Positions 32,295-43,547 of a stretch of DNA of 64,000 nucleotides are shown one piece after another; the stretch's first letter is position 1; the number at the start of each line of letters is the position of its first letter. The position numbers and the translations under genes are program-made. The DNA comes from Paraphoma chrysanthemicola (lineage: Eukaryota; Ascomycota; Dothideomycetes; Pleosporales; Phaeosphaeriaceae). The notes beneath the pieces are model-generated. The model did not search any database. It worked only from the letters and a program-made list of their open reading frames with translations, and was not told where the DNA came from. The stretch lies in assembly GCA_020744225.1 (NCBI GenBank), contig JAGMWG010000016.1, forward strand, positions 1-64,000, in the 5' to 3' direction.

Positions 32295-35016
32295 GGTGAG
32301 GCTCATAACATCAAGTCTGTGCTAGCGATACAACCAGCCACCAGCACTGTTGGAATTAGGTCAATGTGCTGCTCAGAGTCATGCATATAGCATGCCTGGC
32401 GCGAAAGAGTTGCATCGAGCTGCTTCACATGCATACTCACAGTTTTGTATTTCATTCTTCGCTACGCAGGGCATAGACACGTTGATCATGGGCAAGTTTA
32501 TCTCTCTATTACGCTACTGGCCGAAACTTTCACTAACAGAGTCAGGTCTATAAGAAGGCTTGACGATCAATTCGCGTCGAGGATGCGACGTTGTGGATTT
32601 ACTCCCAAAAAAACCCTCGCGGAAGGAGAATCTGTGGCTAAAAAGCCTCATCGAATGGGAGGGTCGAATGGTGGGAGCTGGCATTACCGGAACTCCTTCA
32701 ACTGTAACTCATGTGATTAGCATAATTCACCCAGAATTTCGCTTAGTCGTTTGTTGCCCATGTGCCTCATATTCCACAAGTTTGCGCACAGCATCAAGCG
32801 CCCTACCTTATCCCTCTACTGTCCATCAGCATTGCATAGGGATATGGGTTGAAGCAGGACACATGTTGTCTGTAGCAACCCTGTTCTCTTGCTAGTTTAC
32901 ACGGCGACCAGACGATCCAGTTGATGAGAAGCACTAGGCCAGAATCACCAATGTGAGCTGCACAAGGCATGAACCAATGGTAATGACTATGCATGCGGAG
33001 GTCTTCCAGACTGAATTGCATCTAGCGTTATGTCCCCGCCTTTCGAGTCCAACAACGCTGCAACAGTCCCCAGGCAACATTCGGTGAGCTGCGGCGCAGC
33101 GCGGTGGGATTTGATCGCGACTGCGCGAACCAACCGCGCTACATGCGTCTGTGCCTTGACGTGCAGGCTGCACCTTTACAGATAGGGATGGCATGCGCGA
33201 GATCTAAGCTGTTCAGTCTCAGTGTCAAGGGTCGTTCCTGACTTCCTGCGGAGGGCCTACATGCGAAGTGGCTAGTTGAGTGGATACATAGGTAAGAGGA
33301 GGGAAACACTGCTCATACATACAGTACTTTCTATATCCACGGTGTTTAAAGGTGCTTCGACCTCTATATTTTCCACCAAATGAGACAGTGCACAGTGTCA
33401 ATCAGATGCTGTCAAGCTTGCGCGAAATTTCGAGGTCGATTTGACTGCCACCGGGGGGAATCTAGCTCTCAATCACCTGGCACGAGGTCGCGCAGCGCAT
33501 GGAATAATACTGTGAGGAAGGCGTCCATCATTAAAACTTCTCTGTCCTTGCTGTTACTGATTTGAGACGCTGGGCGTGAAAGACGTCGTGAAAACTCGTC
33601 ATTCAGCCACCATATTTCGGGTGCAGCAGGTACCGAAACCGAGGTTGGTATGACATATTTTCAGCGCGGAAGATGGAGGTGGAGTGATCGACTGGTGCAC
33701 ATCTAGATATCGCTGTGTGGAGACTAGGAGAAGTGATCAGCAAGAGCTCGCCGACGCAGTGATTTCAATTGGTATGGCGGGTGATCATAAGCCGAGGTCG
33801 CAGGATTGATGTTGATGGTTTTCCAGAGCTTGGGGGCGCACCACAGTGTCCGCATCATGATGACAAGTTGCCGGAGCCAGCGCACAACAAAGTAAAAGAG
33901 CCGTCGATGTGCCTATGCAATGTGGATAATTTCGTCCCTAAAAACGCTCCGGTTCGTGTGTTTAGCAACAAAGGGGTCCAGCCCGTCGGCTCCAATCAAG
34001 GGCCGCGGAGAAGAGGGGAGCCAACCAGGGTGTTGCTTTCGAAGCACGTTCCGACACACCGTCTGGCCAACAAACAACGTGACAGAGCCCGCGTCGCTAA
34101 GCTTTCCACCTAGATGCGCCCAAGCCTTTCCCTTTGCGACACTTAATCGGTATATCCGTGTACCTCGAGGGATTTTTGAGGCTAGACCGCTGAGCATCAC
34201 CATCAGCTGAGTATCGTGGCTTGCCATGTCTAGCTGAGTGGTCCTGTTGGTTGATCCGCTTGATCGACCAGAGTGTACGCTGATGCTAGAATGACGCTGC
34301 AGACCCATGATAGTTCGTCTCTTTTCATGTGCTTGAGAGCGTCTGAACCTCTTGGGGCCCAAGCCTCAAAGTAAGATCTATTCGCGATCCGGTAAGCGAC
34401 GAGTAAGCGCAAGGGTCTTTGAGCCAGCCCCCAAACCCCAGGCACAGCCGCTTCCTTCTCGAGCTGGGCGATCTAGCCAAATACATCATTGCACATGGGC
34501 ATGTTCTGGCTCGCACCCTAGTCGGCGAAGTGGTTTCGAGACTAGGGCGAGTGTTGAGTGTGGTTTTGGCGTAAAGGCGTACCCTCCTAGGAGCAGTGCC
34601 AGGCTCCGCTGTCAAGTGTCTGAGCGTTTCCGCAGTGAGAACATGGGCTGAGGGACTTTTTAAAGTCCCTCGGCGTCGCAGTTGTTTGGACTTGACTATA
34701 TTGCCATCCATCTCCAAAAATCGTCCGCGTGCTCTCTGCGTTTTGATTGCATTGCGACAGGGGCATCATAGACAAGTGTGGAACACCTGAACATCCGCCT
34801 TCCCCATCACCACACACCAGACCTGCCTGCTCTTATACCAGTACCGATCAGTGGACTTGGTCATTTTCATTATTGGCAGCCTGACACGTTCTCGCCCACA
34901 CGGATCACTAAAAACGCCACTGCCGAATTCAATACCAGCCTTAATCTAGATTCGACCCCGAACATATCCTCCGTCTTCCTCCTACAAGTTTTGTCAAACA
35001 TCCTCAGACGTCTTTC
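32295..35016. other. Gene-poor 2.7 kb region
   Basis: No credible gene. Frames such as 33913-34362 (reverse), 34325-34717 (reverse) and 33769-34113 (forward) overlap and show no motif. A tRNA-like remnant occurs at 33080-33149. The last ~200 bp should contain the promoter of the esterase gene. Confidence 0.45.
33080..33149 (-). other. Possible degenerate tRNA fragment
   Basis: On the reverse strand, TAGCGCGGTTGGTTCGCGC resembles a tRNA D-arm and A box, with a GCGCG/CGCGC stem. It is followed after a few bases by GATCAAATCCC, which resembles a B box/T loop. There is no anticodon arm and the T stem does not pair well, so this is not a functional tRNA. Confidence 0.25.
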
Positions 35017-35938
35017 ATGATGGTCAAACTTGGTTTTCTTACAGCCTTTGGGCTATGCAGTCTCGCTGGCCATGCCGTGGCTCAGCAGACCGTCAAGGTC
35101 ATGCCTTTCGGTGCTTCCATTGTCACAGTATGTCATTTGCTCTTTGTGCTGCGCCCAAGCAGCTTGGCTAATTCAAACAAAAGCGGTGCTGGCGCAACAA
35201 TCTTTTCGCAAAGCTCAAAAGTGCTGGGGTCAACAACATCGACTTTGTCGGTTCGCAACAGGGTTCCCAGGACTGCCTTGCCCAATTTCCTGGAACGGAC
35301 AATGACCACGAAGGCCATCCTGGGTCCCAAGCCACCGACTATGCGGCGAAAGGCAATCTCACAGTCTGGCTGAACCAACAGCCAGCGGTCGATGTCGTCG
35401 TCATGTTCCTGGGACACAACGACATTATCCTGGGCCACAAGCCTCAAACGGACATAATAAAAGCATACGACACCCTTATCGACCAGATGCGAGCCAAGAA
35501 CTCCAAGGTTCAGATCGTTTGGTCGAATCTGACACCCGTGGATCCTAAGCGATGGGATACAACCAGTAGCCCAAACAACTCCAAGGACATTGCTGCCCTC
35601 TCTGCCAAGATCAAGGACTACGCGCCCACCAAGTCGACAGCAGATTCTCCTGTTCGATTTGTCAACAACTTTGATGGCTTTGATCCTGTTGCAGACACCG
35701 ACGATGGCGAGCATCCAAACAAATCGGGCAACGAGAAGATGGCCACCAAGTTCCTGAGCGCTACTAGGGAAGCAATTCAAGCAGTAAGTCGATCGCGTGG
35801 CATTTTGGGAGTACGGAGGGTGACGGTGGACGACAGGCGTCGAAAGTAACGACAAAGACGAACAAGATGAAGAATACGAATGTTGGAACGGACTTTATGA
35901 ATGTCATACAGGAGTTTCTCGAGGAGAACAAGGACTGA
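35017..35938 (+). CDS. Secreted SGNH-hydrolase esterase, CE3-like
   Basis: Exons 35017-35127, 35184-35783 and 35837-35938 give 270 residues. A signal peptide is clear (VKLGFLTAFGLCSLAGHAVAQ). Block I reads VMPFGASI, where the Ser nucleophile is kept but the usual GDS is GAS. CW after intron 1 and NNIDFVGSQQGS follow, as in carbohydrate esterase family 3. Block III is FLGHNDI (the GxND Asn). The catalytic DxxH is DGEHPNKSGNEKMA. This indicates an extracellular esterase, possibly acetylxylan esterase. A Lys/Thr/Asn-rich tail follows the last intron. ATGATG gives two starts three bases apart; the first is used. The frame passes through both introns without frameshift. Confidence 0.85.
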
Positions 35939-37021
35939 TAATATGTTGTTTACACCTCGCATGATTGTTCCCGGTGAGCCTGAGGCGCTGAACGACTTTG
36001 GCACATAAGACGCCAACATGGCCGATGATGCCCTTCACTTGGTGATTTTATCTCGAGGCTCGTTATTGGCTGTCGTTGAGGCGCCCTCCGCCTGCTCGTT
36101 CGCGATACGTTTTGCATCCTGTATATACATCAGCGATACCCCATGCAGTTAGAAATGACTAGAATCATACACGAATACCTCTGGACTTCTTGGATCGGAT
36201 CAACTTTTCGTAGTCGTCTGTCGCCTGCCGTGCATCGGCCTCTCGCTACCTATCGTCAGTTCCAGAACATGCTCAAGTGGTCAAAGCATACGTACCTGAG
36301 CCTTTGCTTGGTCGGCGTGGTGGGCGTCAATGACATGTTGTGCCGGCGAGTAGCTCGACGAATTCGTTGGCGGACATTTCATGCCATCTTTGGCTGACGA
36401 GGCCTGGATTTCAGTTACGTCGTATGCGCCACGTCCCATTCGATCGATTATGATGCGGCGGAGTGAAGTTTTGCTGGATGTAGGTGATGCTGTGGTAGGG
36501 TTGCTGGAAGGTGACGCCCTTGATTGAGAAGGGCCGGTATATGAATGGGCATCCTGGAGTCAAGGTGAATCAGAACTTGACTGGTGAAGTGAACATTCCA
36601 CAATTGTGCACAGCAAGTGAGACTTGCAAAGTGCCATTCACCCGTAAGTCCTATGCGGTAGGAGCGAAGCACAACGGTCTTGGAGGTAGTCGCGAGTGTT
36701 GGTGTGGTTACCGGTCATTGTTTCTCCACTGCCGGAAAATGCATCAACTGGAAAGCGGTGGACGGCGAACAAGTACGAGGAGTCGCCCGGGATAAAATAA
36801 TCGCTGATGGTGCTGCTAACCTCCAGTTTATGCCTGGAAAGAAGATGGTCGAAGATCACGTGCTAGTCTGTTAATTCTCGCGTTGCTCTGGTTCGTTTAC
36901 TTGTTTGCAAAAGGGCACCAGATGCAGATACATCACATGGAAGGACACAATTGTGGCAAAAGAGACAAGATCCGAAGGCCAATATGTACAATGGACGGGC
37001 CGCTTGGTCCTAAATTCTGCC
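35939..37021. other. Convergent intergenic region, nothing recognised
   Basis: About 1.1 kb between the 3' ends of the esterase and NDUFS4. Only short motif-free frames on both strands. Confidence 0.5.
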
Positions 37022-37790
37022 TTACTTTGTGTAGACTACCTTCAGCTTGCCGGGCTTGTGCGTGAAGAGGTTGGCGTACGCTTTGGGGACAAATTTGCGC
37101 TTATTGGGTTCCTGTACGAAATATTCATAGCCCTGCTTGTTGGCAAAGTTGATAGCATCTTCCTTGCTCTTGAACTGAATGCGCTGGCCGTTCATGAAAT
37201 CGGCGGACGATTGCCAGCCCATTAGCGGGTTCTCCCACCGGTGGCCCTTGGGTAGCACGTCCCAGTCCATGAGCCAGTGCGAAGAGTTCCAGTTGCCGGA
37301 CTGTGTGGCGGTCTTTGTCGGGCGGTAAATGCTGCACTGGTCAGTCTCGACGTATCGTGAATGCAGGACAGGGATATGGCATACCGCACCGTGCGGGCCT
37401 GGAGGTCGACTGGTGCCCCGGAGAGGACAGCCGCGGCTACGCTCTCGCCGGGCTCGCTGCCATCCATGACGCGCTTGGGAATGGGGGAGAAGTTGCTGCA
37501 CAGTACGTCAGCGGACTTGCAGAGCAGGGCGGTCAGGCGAAGACGCACGAGGTCCGGTAGTCAATGGCCACATTGTAGTCGGGCTGGTGCCTCAGTCCCT
37601 CTGCTGCGCCCTCCTCGCGGATCTGGGTCGAGTCGCCCTTGAGCGGGACGGCGGGCGCATCTGCGGAGCTCGTCTTGCTGTCGGGCTCGGTGGCATAGGC
37701 GCGGAGTCTGGGGGCGGCAACCCTCGCGGCGGACGGCCGCAGGGCAGGTGTGAGGGCTCTCGATGCAATTGACCGGGGCACGGCAGACAT
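37022..37790 (-). CDS. NADH:ubiquinone oxidoreductase 21 kDa-type subunit (NDUFS4), complex I
   Basis: Reverse-strand exons 37790-37549, 37495-37385 and 37331-37022 give 220 residues, with two 53 bp introns ending GTGCAG. The subunit sits at the N-module/Q-module interface of complex I and supports its assembly. The N-terminus (SAVPRSIASRALTPALRPSAARVAAPRLRAYAT) is a typical arginine-rich mitochondrial presequence. The conserved core is ARTVRIYRPTKTATQSGNW, WDVLPKGHRWENPLMGW, then SKEDAINFANKQGY and the C-terminal KSYANLFTHK-like block (KAYANLFTHKPGKLKVVYTK). Splice phases restore TVRIYRP exactly, supporting the model. It shares a 253 bp divergent promoter with ATP synthase subunit f. Confidence 0.93.
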
Positions 37791-38043
37791 GGCGGGCTTG
37801 CTGGTGGTGTGGAGCGGCGAGCGAGGGCGCGCGCTGTGATGTCGACGACCGCACCGGGCGCATGAAGCGCTAGCATGCTTGGCGAGCAGCCGCCGGCAGC
37901 AGAATCTCGCAGCTGCAGCTTCTTGCCCAACCTCACCGTCGACCCCATCTCTCCCCATCGTCTTGCCCGCCCAGGTGCGTCGCCCGGCTGCAGGGCCTTC
38001 TGCGGCGAGTGCAATTGGTGCTAATTGAGCCCCAGCTGTCAAG
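37791..38043. promoter_or_regulatory. Divergent promoter of two OXPHOS genes
   Basis: The start codons of NDUFS4 (reverse) and ATP synthase subunit f (forward) are 253 bp apart. The two inner-membrane respiratory genes probably share regulatory DNA. I see no clear TATA box. Confidence 0.5.
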
Positions 38044-38690
38044 ATGAGCTTCATCCAAAAGCGCGGTCTCTCGACCCTCATCCCCCCCAAGGTCCGGCCC
38101 GCCGTCCACTCTCGCAGCGCATCGTACTGACACGTCTCTCTAGATTGCTTCTCCCAGCGTAAGAGCCTCCCCACCCGCTTCAGCCGATGCCGACAGGATT
38201 GGATGCACCACGGCACGCTCCCAAGCTGCCACACAGCCCTGGGCTTTGGCGCACCTAGCAGCCAACCACCCGTGACTGCACATTTCGCAAGGACGTACTG
38301 ACAGGAACGCAAGGTCATTGGCGCCTCTCCCAATGCAGTCCGCATGCAAAAGGTCGTGAGCTTCTACGAGAAGCTACCCCGGGGCCCAGCTCCCGAGCCC
38401 CAGGGCAAGGGACTTCTCGGCCGCTACCAGAAGAAATACATGGGCAAGAACGCATCAGCACGGCGTAGGTACTCCCGCTTACCCTACAGCACGTTGACGA
38501 CGAGTCTCGTGCGTGCGCCTGAGGTGCGATGACTGACCGACCACAGCACTCGTCCATGTCATCGGCTTTCTGATTGCGCTTGGCTACGCTCAGAACTACT
38601 ACTTCCATCTGCGTACGTGTCTCCCCTCGACGCCCAGGAGAAGCAAGTGACTCACATCAGCCAGGCCACCACAAGAACAACACCCACTAA
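38044..38690 (+). CDS. ATP17: ATP synthase subunit f, mitochondrial
   Basis: Five exons (38044-38091, 38144-38158, 38305-38464, 38547-38612, 38665-38690) give 104 residues, matching the ~100-residue family. It is a small Fo-sector subunit of the mitochondrial ATP synthase. Exon 1 gives MSFIQKRGLSTLIPPK. Exon 2 is only 15 nt (IASPS). Exon 3 carries ERKVIGASPNAVRMQKVVSFYEKLPRG and GLLGRYQKKYMGKN, the family core. Exon 4 encodes the single membrane helix (LVHVIGFLIALGYAQNYYFHL), and the end is RHHKNNTH. All phases agree. The microexon and four introns in a tiny gene make it easy to mis-annotate. Intron 2 is 146 bp. Confidence 0.93.
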
Positions 38691-39404
38691 GCTCTAGTCT
38701 TTACGCATGATGGGCGCCTCTCGGGCGGACTGGACTTGTAAATGTAGAATGTAGCCGACAATCGAGCATAGAACCTAACTACTCCGCATTGCTTCTGAGT
38801 GCTTTCGCGACCTGTGTTGACCAGTGCCTGCCCAACGCTGGCATATGTGAAGGGCGTCCCACGTGCAATTGTGCATGTGCGCCTGCATCTTTCTGCCTTG
38901 CGCCGCTGCCCGCCCGTCTACCGAGCCCGTAGTTCATGTCCAAGGGCAACAGCGACACTGCGTAGTCGTCCTGAAATGGCGCCAGCAGGGCCCGTGTGAC
39001 GTGCCGAAAGCACTGCGCTGCTACAAAGAGGTGCTTGCGCCAAGCCCTCCGCCGCCTCACCTGGTGATGCCGACTAGCTTGCACTCTGTACACAACTCCT
39101 ATACTCTCCCCATACCACATCGCGCCCCGCAACTCTAGGGCTGCCGTCTCGCCCATCTCCCTCCCGGACGAAGATCCACACCGTTCGGCCCACGCCGCGC
39201 GATCCAGCACCCCGACGCGTCTGCCTCACTGCGAGCGACCACCTCACCTCACCCCGAAGCCGAGACCTCCGCACTCGCCGCGTCACCCCAGGACTCCACG
39301 CGCCTACAGCGTTTCTGCGGAAGCGCCTACTCTCCTCTCGTGGCGACTTGTAGCATCTGACACTAGGTGAATACTCTTTCGCATTTCTTAGTCACTTCGC
39401 GCGC
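38691..39404. other. Intergenic; long C/T-rich leader before the next gene
   Basis: About 700 bp. The last 250 bp are pyrimidine-rich (many CT and CCTC tracts), typical of strong fungal promoters and leaders. No gene recognised. Confidence 0.5.
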
Positions 39405-42400
39405 ATGGTCGATGGACACTCGGCCGGGCCCGACACGCAGCTGTCGACGCCCACGACCCCCGTCTCGTTCCCTGACACTGAGCACGCTTCTGACACCGAG
39501 TCCTTGGCCACGACAGTTCCGGAAACTGTTATGGCAGAGCAGGTCACCAAAGATGTGGTAAAGGAAGCACAGTCGGTGGGCCGTCCCGCGCCCATCGACG
39601 ATTCTGCGTCAACTACCATCACCCCCGCCGCCAATGGCGAGCTGCCCTTGGGCCCTGCGACCGCCCCCTCGACGACCTCCGAACCTTCTTTGCTTGTAAC
39701 AGATGCGAACGGTGCACACACGGCCGTGTTGGAACGCGGCGATGTAGCTGCAACAGCGGTAAGTAAACCCCGATCGAGCGCAAGCGCCACTCACTGCGTA
39801 CTAACAGTCCCTCTGCAGCCAGGCGCATCGCCTCACCACACCGAAAAACCGCTGCTCAACGGCGACTCGGCTGAGCAAGCCATAGCAGATGCAAGCGGCG
39901 GCTCAGACACAGACATCAGCCGGCCGGGCAGCGTCGACCAGTCGAAGCGAGACCCCGGCCATGTGCGGACAAATTCGATGAAGAAGCCGTCCACTTTCAA
40001 ATCAGTCTCCGTAACGAAGAACTTCCTCGCCAAGTCGGCTGTCTCGACTCCAGCAGCGCGCCCGGGCGACAAGGCCGCACAAGTTGCACCTGCGACTTCT
40101 GCCTCCCTTCTCACCGCGAAGCCTCGCCTCGTGGCCAAATCAGGCACAGCCAACGCCCCGCGCACGCTTGGGAAGATCAACGGCACAGGCGCGGGCCCTG
40201 ATGCAAGCAAAGTCTGGAATAAGAACCAACCCGTACCCCCAGCCCCGCCTAAGCAATTTACCGATGAAGAGCTAAAGCAGCAATACGGCATTCACCTTGC
40301 AACACGCCTGCAAGCGGACGAGGCTGGAAAGGAAGCAAAGTGGGCTGACATTGACGATGATGAGGACGACTGGGCTCCGGATACTGTACAGTGGATGGAT
40401 GGAACCAAGTCCTCCGGTGCGGCTTTGGAAAACGAAGCGCTGTCAGTCGAGGAGCCGAAAACGATATTGAAGGCGTCTGAGACAGCAGCAGAACCCGTGA
40501 AGCCTGCACCTCCTGTGGCAGCAAACACTCCTAAATTGAGTGTTACAGGAGGAGCAAAAACAATTCTCAAACCTGGAGCCCATACACAGCCTGCTACAGG
40601 CAAGACCAGCCTTGTTCTGAAGGGCCAGCCAGAGAAGCCAACGTTAGTAGCAAAGCCACTTGCGTCAGAAAAAAAGTCGCCATGGGCAACGCTACCGCCA
40701 GTCGAGAAAGTTTCGCCAGTCCAGATTAATCCACCGGCACAGGCACCGCAACAACGGTTCTCACAGCGGGACTCATATGGCTACGATCCTATGCCACCGC
40801 TTCCCGCAAAAGAAATCGCTCCAGACGATTTCAACCGCTCCTGGCGCGATGAGAGAGGCGGGCGGCCCGAGCTCTTCAACTCACATAGTGGTCGCTATGA
40901 GCCGGTAAATGAGATGCGAAGGGGCTCAATGCGAGACCCAGGCTTCCGCCAACAACCTTCCGTACTCCAACGGCCCTCTCAGGACGGTGGTCCAGCTGAG
41001 CCTTCGGCAGCTTTCCAGACGTCTAGATCAGGCGGTGATATGCCAACGTGGGGGAGGAGAAGGAATTCTTCCAATGTGAGTGGAGGGAACGGCCGACGCA
41101 TGTCTTTCGACAAGCGACTGCCAGACATGCCTAGCGGACCCATGGACTTGGAGCGACGTGGTTCGCACTCTGTCAACGGAGTCGACCCGTCAGACCCATC
41201 AACGTCGCGACAGCCATCGGTTACGCACGCTATGTCACCAGTGACTGCGCATGTCCACCCAGCCTCACCGTATGGTTCTGTTGCATCATCAGGTGCCCCA
41301 GAACCTTCCGCCCTTGTACCCGCACCTCCAGTCGAGGATCCCGTCGAGGTGCAGAAACGCTTGATGAGTGACAAGATCGAGCGGGCTCGCTTGAAGAAGC
41401 AGCAAGAACGAGAGGCTGAAGAGAAGGAGGAAGCAGAGAGGAAGGAACGTCTGGCCAAACGGTTAGCCGCTCTTGAGCCACCCAAACCCAAAGAGCAGCC
41501 ACCTTCGCAAGCGCCTGAACGATCGCCTCGAAAAGCAAAGGCAGTGCCTGAAGCTGTGCAGTCACCACCAAAGCCTCCCGTGCCAACAAATGATGGTGAA
41601 ATCGCCCAGTATGGCATGATGAAGGTCCATCATGCCCACCCTGTCCACAAGCCAACACCTGCAGATGGTTCTAAGACTGTTCACTTGTCGGAGTCTGCGT
41701 CACACCCGTCCGCTACAACGGCTCATGCTGAGCATCAGACGAGGCCGCAGCATACACCTCAGCAATCCGCAACAGCATCTGACACATTTGCGCGTGACCA
41801 GGATAAATTGAGGCCATCTATTGAGCCAATGACAACGGCCCAGCCTTCAGAAGGCTCTGTTCCAGCCGGACCAAGAGCGCAGACCAGTTGGCAACCAGCG
41901 ACTTCGCAGCCTCGAGGGTGGACATCTCAAGTCTGGGGACCTCCACAGACGAAGGACCGCGCTCTCGGGAACGGCACTTTCGGATCTGCTTATGATCGTA
42001 ACCAGAATCGTCCCGCTCCGCCGCAGCAAGTGCCTGTCCAACCGCAACCCACATCTACTGTGCCTGTCAACATGAACATGGTGGCCCAGTTGCCTCATGC
42101 CCAAACGCCAACCACGATTCCCTTGACACAATCAATGCAAAGCCGTCCTGGCCCATTATCCGCGCAGACTGGAGCGTCCGGAAGACCTGGTCCTGTTGCA
42201 CCGCCTCCTGGAAAGGGCTGGGGTGACTACAAGGCCCACATTGCTCAAGATGATCAAAATATGAAAGTAAAAGCACATCAAGATATGGAGCGCATTGGTG
42301 GCGAGACATTCAGACCGGAGATTCGTGAGACCTACAAAGACCAGCGCGGGCAATCTCAAATCACCCTGCACGATAAGGTTGCTGGCAACAAAGGCTTGCC

Positions 42401-43547
42401 TAACGGCGTTGTGAAGAAGGACGAGGTGAAGCTGTCTCAAGAAGGATCAACAGCACAACAGACTCTAGTGCAAGCCCCTCCACTGCAAAACGGACCTCGC
42501 GCCTCGCGTTTCTTCCCTCGCTCAACCGAGCCAGTTCAGCAGCCCGCCAACACAGCGTCAAGCAAGGCTGACTCTCCACCCCCTCCTCCCGAAACCGAGA
42601 CACATCCTGCCTTTACTGGCAGCACTGGCACGCCCCTAGTCAGGTTACCCAAACCGTCGCCTGTGGTACGTCTTCCGCGTCCTATCGCGGGCGCTCCGGT
42701 TGAGGCTCCTGTGAGCATGCCGACGCGAGGAAACCCTGGCCTGGGTGCGCGGCCCCTGACTATGAACCCGGAATGGCAGGCACGCTTTAATAAACTCCTC
42801 GAGAAGCCTGGCACCTCCTCCGCGCAGGCTGCACAAGCTGCTTCAGCCAAACCTGCAACCGTAGCGGCGCAGTCATCGAAATTGGGCTCACTCCCAGTGA
42901 CTGCTTCGTCCAAGGCTGCCCTGGAGGTTCGCGGGGTTCGTGGATCCGCGACTGTATCTCTGCCTAATGCGCCCGTAAAGCGTACATTTTCAGAAGATCG
43001 TGGCAGGGAGGTGATTACACGCAAGGGAACTGAAGTGCTCTTCGAGGATCGCGAATTTGGATCGTTGCCTACTGTCAGGGTGCCCAAGGTGTCGCACTTG
43101 GCGGCGAATCAGCCTACTGTTGCCACACCGACGGATGATTCCACACTTGTTCGATTCAAGAGGATCGAGAACCCGTTCACGCAGCGAAGGCTGGAGTCTT
43201 TCGACCTGGAGCGAGCCGCGCAGAAGATCGATGTCGTTATCCGCATTCAAAGCATGCGCGAAGCAATCGTCAGGTCAATGCCTCGATCTCGACGGGGACC
43301 AAAGACTACAAACCAGTACAACAAGCCCAAGAAGAGCAATGCAACCAACGGTTCGCCCTCGGCAGGCTCCAAGGAGCGATCGCGTAAGCCACCGCAACAA
43401 GGGCAGGGCGAGCGTCCGAGCAATTCGCCACGACCTGCTACTACGAATGCATGGGCGAGCAATAATCGCTCCAGTTCAGGTTCGAACGCGACGCCAGCCC
43501 ATCAGGCCACAACGTGGGCAAGACGTGCGGCTGCGCCCGTTCACTGA
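39405..43547 (+). CDS. Large intrinsically disordered protein with WADIDDDEDDWAP motif
   Basis: Exons 39405-39758 and 39819-43547 give 1360 residues. The 60 bp intron (GTAAGT, TACTAAC, CTGCAG) is in frame, so an uncorrected reading would wrongly keep 20 extra residues. The protein is rich in Pro, Ser, Ala and Gln. The clearest ordered islet is DEELKQQYGIHLATRLQAD followed by KWADIDDDEDDWAPDTVQWMDG at about residues 280-310. A strongly charged helix of Glu/Lys/Arg (KIERARLKKQQEREAEEKEE) lies near 640-680. Late islets are TMNPEWQARFNKLLEKP and VRFKRIENPFTQRRLESFDLE. The tail is Arg/Ser/Asn-rich. I think similar proteins exist across Pezizomycotina but cannot name a function. RNA or translation-factor binding is only a guess. 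Confidence 0.78.
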   Translation: MVDGHSAGPDTQLSTPTTPVSFPDTEHASDTESLATTVPETVMAEQVTKDVVKEAQSVGRPAPIDDSASTTITPAANGELPLGPATAPSTTSEPSLLVTDANGAHTAVLERGDVAATAVSKPRSSASATHCVLTVPLQPGASPHHTEKPLLNGDSAEQAIADASGGSDTDISRPGSVDQSKRDPGHVRTNSMKKPSTFKSVSVTKNFLAKSAVSTPAARPGDKAAQVAPATSASLLTAKPRLVAKSGTANAPRTLGKINGTGAGPDASKVWNKNQPVPPAPPKQFTDEELKQQYGIHLATRLQADEAGKEAKWADIDDDEDDWAPDTVQWMDGTKSSGAALENEALSVEEPKTILKASETAAEPVKPAPPVAANTPKLSVTGGAKTILKPGAHTQPATGKTSLVLKGQPEKPTLVAKPLASEKKSPWATLPPVEKVSPVQINPPAQAPQQRFSQRDSYGYDPMPPLPAKEIAPDDFNRSWRDERGGRPELFNSHSGRYEPVNEMRRGSMRDPGFRQQPSVLQRPSQDGGPAEPSAAFQTSRSGGDMPTWGRRRNSSNVSGGNGRRMSFDKRLPDMPSGPMDLERRGSHSVNGVDPSDPSTSRQPSVTHAMSPVTAHVHPASPYGSVASSGAPEPSALVPAPPVEDPVEVQKRLMSDKIERARLKKQQEREAEEKEEAERKERLAKRLAALEPPKPKEQPPSQAPERSPRKAKAVPEAVQSPPKPPVPTNDGEIAQYGMMKVHHAHPVHKPTPADGSKTVHLSESASHPSATTAHAEHQTRPQHTPQQSATASDTFARDQDKLRPSIEPMTTAQPSEGSVPAGPRAQTSWQPATSQPRGWTSQVWGPPQTKDRALGNGTFGSAYDRNQNRPAPPQQVPVQPQPTSTVPVNMNMVAQLPHAQTPTTIPLTQSMQSRPGPLSAQTGASGRPGPVAPPPGKGWGDYKAHIAQDDQNMKVKAHQDMERIGGETFRPEIRETYKDQRGQSQITLHDKVAGNKGLPNGVVKKDEVKLSQEGSTAQQTLVQAPPLQNGPRASRFFPRSTEPVQQPANTASSKADSPPPPPETETHPAFTGSTGTPLVRLPKPSPVVRLPRPIAGAPVEAPVSMPTRGNPGLGARPLTMNPEWQARFNKLLEKPGTSSAQAAQAASAKPATVAAQSSKLGSLPVTASSKAALEVRGVRGSATVSLPNAPVKRTFSEDRGREVITRKGTEVLFEDREFGSLPTVRVPKVSHLAANQPTVATPTDDSTLVRFKRIENPFTQRRLESFDLERAAQKIDVVIRIQSMREAIVRSMPRSRRGPKTTNQYNKPKKSNATNGSPSAGSKERSRKPPQQGQGERPSNSPRPATTNAWASNNRSSSGSNATPAHQATTWARRAAAPVH

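Noticed and set aside
35133..35855. 240-codon reverse frame antisense to the esterase gene
   Set aside because: Entirely antisense to a gene with signal peptide and complete SGNH motifs; a shadow.
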